This document shows, piece by piece, positions 6,451-10,426 of a stretch of 10,426 nucleotides of DNA. The stretch covers positions 1 through 10,426 of the forward strand of contig JAAZIO010000073.1 in the NCBI GenBank assembly GCA_012800805.1, in the 5' to 3' direction. The translations under genes were made by a program, and so were the position numbers. The DNA comes from Clostridiales bacterium (GTDB lineage Bacteria > Bacillota > Clostridia > Christensenellales > CAG-917). The notes under the pieces are model-generated. The model had not been told where the DNA came from. It searched no databases and was given only the letters and a program-made list of their open reading frames with translations. The first letter of the stretch is position 1; every line of letters starts with the position of its first letter.

Positions 6451-6461
6451 AAAGGGGTGAT
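6451..6461 (+). promoter_or_regulatory. Extended ribosome binding site of the peptidase gene
   Basis: AAAGGGGTGAT matches ten of the eleven bases of the extended anti-Shine-Dalgarno complement AAAGGAGGTGAT when aligned at its 3' part, and lies three bases before the ATG at 6465. It fixes that start. A small hairpin (6432-6444) ends seven bases upstream. Confidence 0.75.
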
Positions 6462-6464
6462 ATT

Positions 6465-7691
6465 ATGGAGCTGAAAGACCTTAAAGGCCTCAAACAGCAG
6501 ATGGCCGACTACATGGAAGAAGGCATCGCCGAAGTAATAAAATCCTTCGGCAAAAGATCTCCGGGCAGTGAGGGGGAGAAGCAATGCGCAGAGTATTTTA
6601 AAAATGAGCTCGAAAAGTATTGCGAGAATGTAAAGATTGAATCTTTTTCGCTGCATCCCGGTTCATTCTTTGGTTGGATTTACATAACAGTAACTTTCAT
6701 GCTTGCTGCGACGGCGCTTTATTTCTTCGTGCCGCTTGCCTCCGCTATTTTGGTGGTGCTGGGCTTTATTCTCATGCTTACCCAGTTTGTTTTATACAGA
6801 AAGACATTTGACTTTTTGTTCAAAAAGAAAACCTCATACAATGTATACGGTTCAATACCCGCAAAAGGCGAAACCAAGAGAAAGGTAATTTTTTCGGGTC
6901 ATATGGACGCGGCAAATGAATGGCCCTTAAGCTATCGCCTTGGCGGCAGCGCAACGGCGGGCCTTGTGTCGTTTGCGTTTATCGGCATTTTGTATATATT
7001 CGCAATTTCGATATACTCGCTGGTTACAAACGGAATAGGCTTTGCGCTAAACACGGGAATAGATAGGATATTAGGCTATGTGTCGCTTGTATTCGTTCCT
7101 ATATTTATCACTATGTATCACTTTTCCTCAAAAAAAGTGGTCACCGACGGCGCTAACGACAACCTTTCAGGCTGCTTTATAGCGGCGGCAATCGTTAAAG
7201 CAATGAAAGAAAACGGCGTTCAGCTTGAAAACACCGAGGTAGTCGCCCTTATGACGGGCGCCGAAGAGGCGGGACTTAGAGGCGCCAAAGCCTTTGTCAA
7301 AGCTCACCGTGAAGAGCTTAAAAAGACGGAAACGGTATTTGTCGGGTTTGACACCATAAGGGAGATGCGCTTCCTTGCCGTAAACAAAGCCGACATCAAC
7401 AACACCGTCAAAAACAATGAGGAATACTCCGACCTTTATATCAAGGCGGCTGAAAACCTTGGTTATAAATGCGCTTCATCGTCCGTTCCGATTGGCGCGA
7501 CCGACGCAGCCGCGTTCTCTCAAGAAGGGCTTAAAGGCGTCAGCATAACGGCTCTTGACCATAATCTCAGAGACTACTACCATACAAGAAGGGACACTAT
7601 CGACAACATCGATAAAGAATGTCTTAGGGATGTATGGGAAATCACGGTTGAATACCTTGATTTAATCGATAAAGGAGAGCCAAAAAAATAA
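6465..7691 (+). CDS. M28-family zinc metallopeptidase with membrane segments
   Basis: A 408-residue protein of the M28 (aminopeptidase Y/S-like) clan. All five usual metal ligands are in order: His146 in SGHMDA (with Asp148), Asp232 in GANDNLSG, Glu267 and Glu268 in GAEEAGLRGA, Asp296 in FVGFDT and His373 in YYHTRRDT. Family members typically bind two zincs and remove N-terminal amino acids, but the substrate here is unknown. There is no signal peptide. Hydrophobic stretches at about 70-90, 92-111, 165-188 and 203-220 look like two membrane hairpins; the second is inserted between His146 and Asp232. Lys/Arg-rich flanks (YRKTFDFLFKKK after the second segment, SSKK after the fourth) suggest the catalytic part faces the cytoplasm. 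Its start follows a strong ribosome site. It is transcribed alone or from a long leader downstream of the MarR gene, and ends at a strong terminator. Confidence 0.85.
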   Translation: MELKDLKGLKQQMADYMEEGIAEVIKSFGKRSPGSEGEKQCAEYFKNELEKYCENVKIESFSLHPGSFFGWIYITVTFMLAATALYFFVPLASAILVVLGFILMLTQFVLYRKTFDFLFKKKTSYNVYGSIPAKGETKRKVIFSGHMDAANEWPLSYRLGGSATAGLVSFAFIGILYIFAISIYSLVTNGIGFALNTGIDRILGYVSLVFVPIFITMYHFSSKKVVTDGANDNLSGCFIAAAIVKAMKENGVQLENTEVVALMTGAEEAGLRGAKAFVKAHREELKKTETVFVGFDTIREMRFLAVNKADINNTVKNNEEYSDLYIKAAENLGYKCASSSVPIGATDAAAFSQEGLKGVSITALDHNLRDYYHTRRDTIDNIDKECLRDVWEITVEYLDLIDKGEPKK

Positions 7692-7703
7692 ATGGCTTTA
7701 AAT

Positions 7704-7730
7704 AAGCGCCCGCTTGCGGGCGCTTTTTTT
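7704..7730 (+). terminator. Rho-independent terminator after the peptidase gene
   Basis: AAGCGCCCGC (7704-7713) pairs with GCGGGCGCTT (7716-7725), effectively a GC-rich stem with a CTTG loop, followed by a T-run to 7730. On the other strand only a short weak T-stretch follows (TTATTT), so it may also stop - strand transcripts from the helicase loader operon, less efficiently. Confidence 0.93.
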
Positions 7731-7786
7731 ATTCTTTTTAATAATCTTGCTTTGATGCTACAAAAATAAATAGATTATAAGTTTTT

Positions 7787-7845
7787 TTTAACGGCAGATA
7801 TTTGTTTATTAATTTTTGTTTAACAGCAGATACTTGTTAATAAAT
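7787..7845. repeat. Two 27-base direct repeats, 32-base period, in the convergent spacer
   Basis: The segments 7787-7813 and 7819-7845 match at 22 of 27 positions, sharing TTTAAC, GCAGATA and TTGTT. A shorter related piece (CTTGTTAAATCA) occurs at 7882-7893. The spacer 7731-7988 is AT-rich, non-coding and lies between convergent genes. I see no gene, tRNA or inverted arrangement typical of an attachment site. It may be an old tandem duplication. Confidence 0.55.
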
Positions 7846-7940
7846 CAGTTTGTTTTATCGGTTAAAATCTGTTTTTGTTTTCTTGTTAAATCAATCAATT
7901 CAAAACTTTTTTATAATTCAATCTTTTTAAGGAATTTTCT

Positions 7941-7992
7941 TTAAAGGAATTTTTAGTCTATATCAGTGTTAAAGGCATTTAGTCTATATCAA
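7941..7992. repeat. Tandem repeat spanning the stop codon of the helicase loader gene
   Basis: TTAAAGG-AT-TTAGTCTATATCA occurs at 7941-7965 and 7969-7991, with TTTAGTCTATATCA identical in both (7952-7965 and 7978-7991), a 26-base offset. A third partial copy (TTTAAGGAATTTT) lies at about 7926-7938. The right copy contains the TGA stop (complement of 7989-7991) of the gene on the - strand, so the gene end and its downstream flank appear to have been duplicated. Confidence 0.6.
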
Positions 7993-8933
7993 TTAATCAG
8001 CCTTTTGTCTTTGCCCTCAATGTGTTTTTTACTGCAAAAGCTTCTGTCGTTTAACCTTGAGGCAATACGCTCTTGATATCTAAAGTGCAGCTTGTCGGGC
8101 TCGATGTTTGTCGTAATAACCGTAAGATAGCCTTTTTTGTCGCGCTGGGTTAAAAGCAATAGGAAATACTCAAGCGTCACATTGTTAAGCTTAGGCTCAA
8201 TGCCCAGGTCGTCAATGACAAGAAGCTCAGCAGTTAAAATGTCATCAATTAATTCCTCTCTTTCGGACACGGGGGAGATGTGATATTTCAAAAAGAGAGA
8301 AACCATCTCAAAAGCCGACATAAACAAAACGCTGTGGCCCTTTTCCGCCACTTCGTTTGCTATAGCGCTTGCCATTGCGCTTTTGCCCGTCCCCGTGTTG
8401 CCGTAAAGCATAATGCACCTTACTTTGATGTCATCCGGGAACTTTACCGCAACGGTTTTGGCAAAGGAAAAATAAAGTTTCAGCCTTTCCGCTTCCTCAT
8501 CGCCGAATTTTTCGGGATTGTTGTCAGAGAATTTAAACGCCGCTTTATCCGTTAAACCGCCAAGCGATTTAAGGTTTTCAATATAAAGCTCTCTAAAGCA
8601 CTCGCACATCTCTCCGCTATAAATTCCCGTGTCTAAGCATTTTTCGCAGTTATAGCGCGGCTCGAATTTTTTAAGGTCGATATTATACTTTTTGCACAGG
8701 TTTTCAAACTTTTTTTCGGCGGCTTCGCTCTGTTTAATAAGTTTAATGTCATATCTGCCCGCTCTTTTTTCACGGACAAGCTTGAAGGCAAGCCGTCTTC
8801 TTTCAAAATCCGCGTCCGACAGCTCTTTTATCGAAAAAGCCGCCTCTTTATAGTTTTCGGCCTGATTTTCGGCGTCCTGTTTTCTTCTTTTCAGCTCGCT
8901 CTCGGCTAAAAAGTATGCTTTGTCTCTAATCAT
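7989..8933 (-). CDS. dnaI: DnaI/DnaC-type replicative helicase loader ATPase
   Basis: A 314-residue AAA+ ATPase that in Bacillota (DnaI) and E. coli (DnaC) delivers the ring helicase to the origin. An N-terminal, highly charged helical region (1-90) precedes a zinc-binding motif CEKC...CEC (Cys96, Cys99, Cys110, Cys112), as in DnaI. The ATPase part has Walker A GNTGTGKS (178-185), Walker B LLVIDD (237-242) followed by LG, sensor-1-like ITTN (273-276), and ERIASRL with Arg293 in the place of the arginine finger of this family. It starts inside the stop of the DnaD-like gene (ATGA at 8933-8930) without its own clear ribosome site, so it should be translationally coupled. The symbol dnaI is used rather than dnaC because of the zinc finger and the DnaD-like partner; many annotations would say DnaC. 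No obvious terminator follows on this strand. Confidence 0.92.
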   Translation of the reverse strand: MIRDKAYFLAESELKRRKQDAENQAENYKEAAFSIKELSDADFERRRLAFKLVREKRAGRYDIKLIKQSEAAEKKFENLCKKYNIDLKKFEPRYNCEKCLDTGIYSGEMCECFRELYIENLKSLGGLTDKAAFKFSDNNPEKFGDEEAERLKLYFSFAKTVAVKFPDDIKVRCIMLYGNTGTGKSAMASAIANEVAEKGHSVLFMSAFEMVSLFLKYHISPVSEREELIDDILTAELLVIDDLGIEPKLNNVTLEYFLLLLTQRDKKGYLTVITTNIEPDKLHFRYQERIASRLNDRSFCSKKHIEGKDKRLIN

Positions 8934-10369
8934 ATATCGCTACCGTCAAAAGAGTTAGTGCCTTTAAATATCGCGGATAAATCCTCTTTGGTGTATTCCC
9001 GCATAATTTGAACATTATCGGCTTTTTTGGGTGTCGCATCGCCGAAAGCTCTTGCCTCTTCAATGGTTTTTACGCCTTTTTGCTTCCATGAGGAAAGAAG
9101 CTGGTTTATATATGGCATGGGATATGTCTTGCCCGCCGCGCACTCCGCTGCGTAAAGTATGATTTCTTCCGAAAAACCCCAGTCGGACTCCCAGGCTTTA
9201 TAAAACTCCCTGTCGGCGTCGGTGACGTTTCGAACTCTTCCCGTCCTTGCGATAACCCTCTTTATTGCCTCGTCAAACTCAACTTGCGCGGCGATATATT
9301 GGTTAATCGCCTCCTTTGTGGTAAGTCCCAGGGAATAGAATTTGTTGACATGCGCGTTCATACCCTCAAGGGTTTTTATGCCCGATAGGAAGCAGTAGTG
9401 CGCGATAGTCAACAGCGCCTCTTCGTCAAAACCTTTTTCTGTCCACGGGGTGGTGTAGACCTCGATTATATGCTCAAGCGATTCATAGAAAACGCCTATG
9501 GTTTTGTTTACCTTAACCGCAAGCTCTTTCAGGCTATCCAGCCTCTTTACATAGTCTTTCATTTCGGGCTCGGTGTAGATGTTCATGCGGTAGTATTCGT
9601 CAAGCTTGTCGTCGAGCTTTTTAAATGTCTTGCTCTTTAGCTGTTTTGCGGCAAAGACAACGGCGTTAATGTTAAAGCCCCAAGTTTTTGTCCACTTTGC
9701 AAGCAGCTGCTTTTCCTCAAGGTCGGCGCCGCCTTTTCTTCCTAGCGCCTTTAACACCTTTCTCATTTCCTCGCTTTGAGCTTCGTACTCGTTAAGCTTT
9801 GTTTCGACATCGTCGGTTGTCAAAACGCCCTCCGACGCCCACGATTTTGCCACCGATAATATGTAGGGGTATCTGACCGTCGGCCCTTTTATATTGATGC
9901 AATATTGAACCGCCATCAAAAGAGCGTTTTGGGTCATGCCGTAGCTTTCCAAAAAGTTGTAATATTCGTGGTATTCGTTTGGTGTAAGCATACGGTCGGG
10001 GAAGAGCTGCTGCAAGTGGGCGTTGAAATCCGCGTATTTTTCCGCCTTATATTTTTTAGGAGGCGTTCCTTGGTTTTTAAAGGAGAGGTATTTCACCTCA
10101 AGAGGATGCTTTGACACAATCTTTACAAGCCCCACATCCTCCCAGTATTTGAAAGCTTCTATTATATCGTCTTCCGATATGCAAAGCTTGCGGCTCATTG
10201 TCTCAAGGTCGCCGTCGGCGGGTCTTCCCGCGCATAGCATAAGCCCGTAGAGATATACCTTTATCTGGTCGGCTTCGGCATAAGGCATAAACTCGCCGAT
10301 AAAAAGGTTATCGACGAGGGTAAACGAGTCTATTAAATAATCATTTGAAAACTTGAATATCATTTGCAT
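8930..10369 (-). CDS. DnaD-like replication initiation protein with repeated DnaD-type modules
   Basis: A 479-residue protein resembling DnaD/DnaB of Bacillota, which remodel origin DNA and recruit the helicase with its loader. Residues about 10-95 look like the winged-helix DnaD N-domain (IGEFMPYAEADQIKVYLYGLML, then LETMSRKLCISEDDIIEAFKYWEDVGLVKI). Then four similar helical units follow: about 129-190, 210-275, 290-360 and 380-440, each with a [W/Y]..x(4-6)G[F/M] helix and a final helix plus T-x-x-E/D turn. Units 1 and 4 show the YxxxI/V/LxxxW pattern known from DnaD C-domains (Y169-W177, Y420-W428). B. subtilis DnaD is about 230 residues with one such domain, so this is much longer. Start: ATG at 10369; an ATG two codons later (10363), with AGGA five bases before it, is equally possible. 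It may act as a DnaB/DnaD hybrid; this is inference. Confidence 0.85.
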   Translation of the reverse strand: MQMIFKFSNDYLIDSFTLVDNLFIGEFMPYAEADQIKVYLYGLMLCAGRPADGDLETMSRKLCISEDDIIEAFKYWEDVGLVKIVSKHPLEVKYLSFKNQGTPPKKYKAEKYADFNAHLQQLFPDRMLTPNEYHEYYNFLESYGMTQNALLMAVQYCINIKGPTVRYPYILSVAKSWASEGVLTTDDVETKLNEYEAQSEEMRKVLKALGRKGGADLEEKQLLAKWTKTWGFNINAVVFAAKQLKSKTFKKLDDKLDEYYRMNIYTEPEMKDYVKRLDSLKELAVKVNKTIGVFYESLEHIIEVYTTPWTEKGFDEEALLTIAHYCFLSGIKTLEGMNAHVNKFYSLGLTTKEAINQYIAAQVEFDEAIKRVIARTGRVRNVTDADREFYKAWESDWGFSEEIILYAAECAAGKTYPMPYINQLLSSWKQKGVKTIEEARAFGDATPKKADNVQIMREYTKEDLSAIFKGTNSFDGSDI

Positions 10370-10385
10370 CCTGTTTTGTCCTAAA

Positions 10386-10414
10386 ATAATACCATAAAAT
10401 CAGGTTGCGATAAA
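10386..10414 (-). promoter_or_regulatory. Predicted promoter of the DnaD-like/helicase loader operon
   Basis: On the - strand, TTTATC (10414-10409), a 17-base spacer and TATTAT (10391-10386), preceded by TGG (extended -10). The -35 is weak. The start would fall near 10379, leaving a leader of only about 10-16 bases. If so, AGGA at 10371-10368 becomes the natural ribosome site and favours the second ATG (10363). Confidence 0.45.
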
Positions 10415-10426
10415 GTTTTTTCGGCA

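Noticed and set aside
7741..7789. Second terminator made by ATAATCT (7741-7747) and AGATTAT (7772-7778) before a T-run
   Set aside because: The arms are seven AT-rich pairs around a 24-base loop, too weak to claim, and a strong terminator lies just upstream.
7731..7988. Replication origin beside the replication genes
   Set aside because: The spacer is AT-rich with repeats, but I find no DnaA-box consensus (TTATCCACA), no dnaA or dnaN nearby, and it lies at the 3' ends of convergent genes.
7787..7992. CRISPR array
   Set aside because: Repeats are imperfect, only two or three copies, with spacers of only a few bases, and no cas genes are present.

Overview
The window looks like chromosomal DNA of a low- to moderate-GC Gram-positive bacterium (Bacillota), most likely a clostridial lineage. 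Three things point there: strong AGGAGG-type ribosome binding sites, a pgk-tpiA-gpmI order using the cofactor-independent phosphoglycerate mutase, and a DnaD-like protein coupled to a DnaI/DnaC-type helicase loader, a pairing typical of Bacillota. No transposase, integrase, rRNA, tRNA or CRISPR array is visible. I see no previously undescribed system. The most interesting material is regulatory DNA between the genes and the unusual build of three proteins.

Layout on the + strand. Bases 1-1801 hold a tight housekeeping operon: the 3' end of mazG (nucleotide pool cleaning), dusB (tRNA dihydrouridine) and trmL (tRNA wobble-base 2'-O-methylation). Bases 1802-1904 hold a likely promoter whose -10 lies inside a perfect 8+8 palindrome, then a second perfect inverted repeat that would form a hairpin at the very 5' end of the mRNA. 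Bases 1905-5557 hold pgk, tpiA and gpmI, three lower-glycolysis enzymes, closed by a clear rho-independent terminator. gapA and eno, often in the same operon elsewhere, are not in the window. Pgk carries an insertion of about 30-40 residues, and a GNRA-loop hairpin sits between tpiA and gpmI.

Bases 5558-7730 hold a MarR-family regulator whose promoter places the start site on its ATG (possible leaderless mRNA). A 249-base AT-rich leader follows, with a duplicated extended -10 and a cluster of CTAGATTT repeats. Then comes an M28-family metallopeptidase with four predicted membrane segments, two of them inserted between its metal ligands, and a strong terminator. The regulator may control the peptidase, but only proximity suggests it.

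Bases 7731-7988 are a non-coding AT-rich spacer with two families of short direct repeats. On the - strand, 10369-7989 hold a two-gene operon read toward the spacer: a DnaD-like replication initiation protein with an N-terminal winged helix and apparently four DnaD-type modules, and a zinc-finger AAA+ helicase loader, joined by an ATGA overlap. Together they would load the replicative helicase at the origin. The four promoters I can propose all carry a TGn extended -10.
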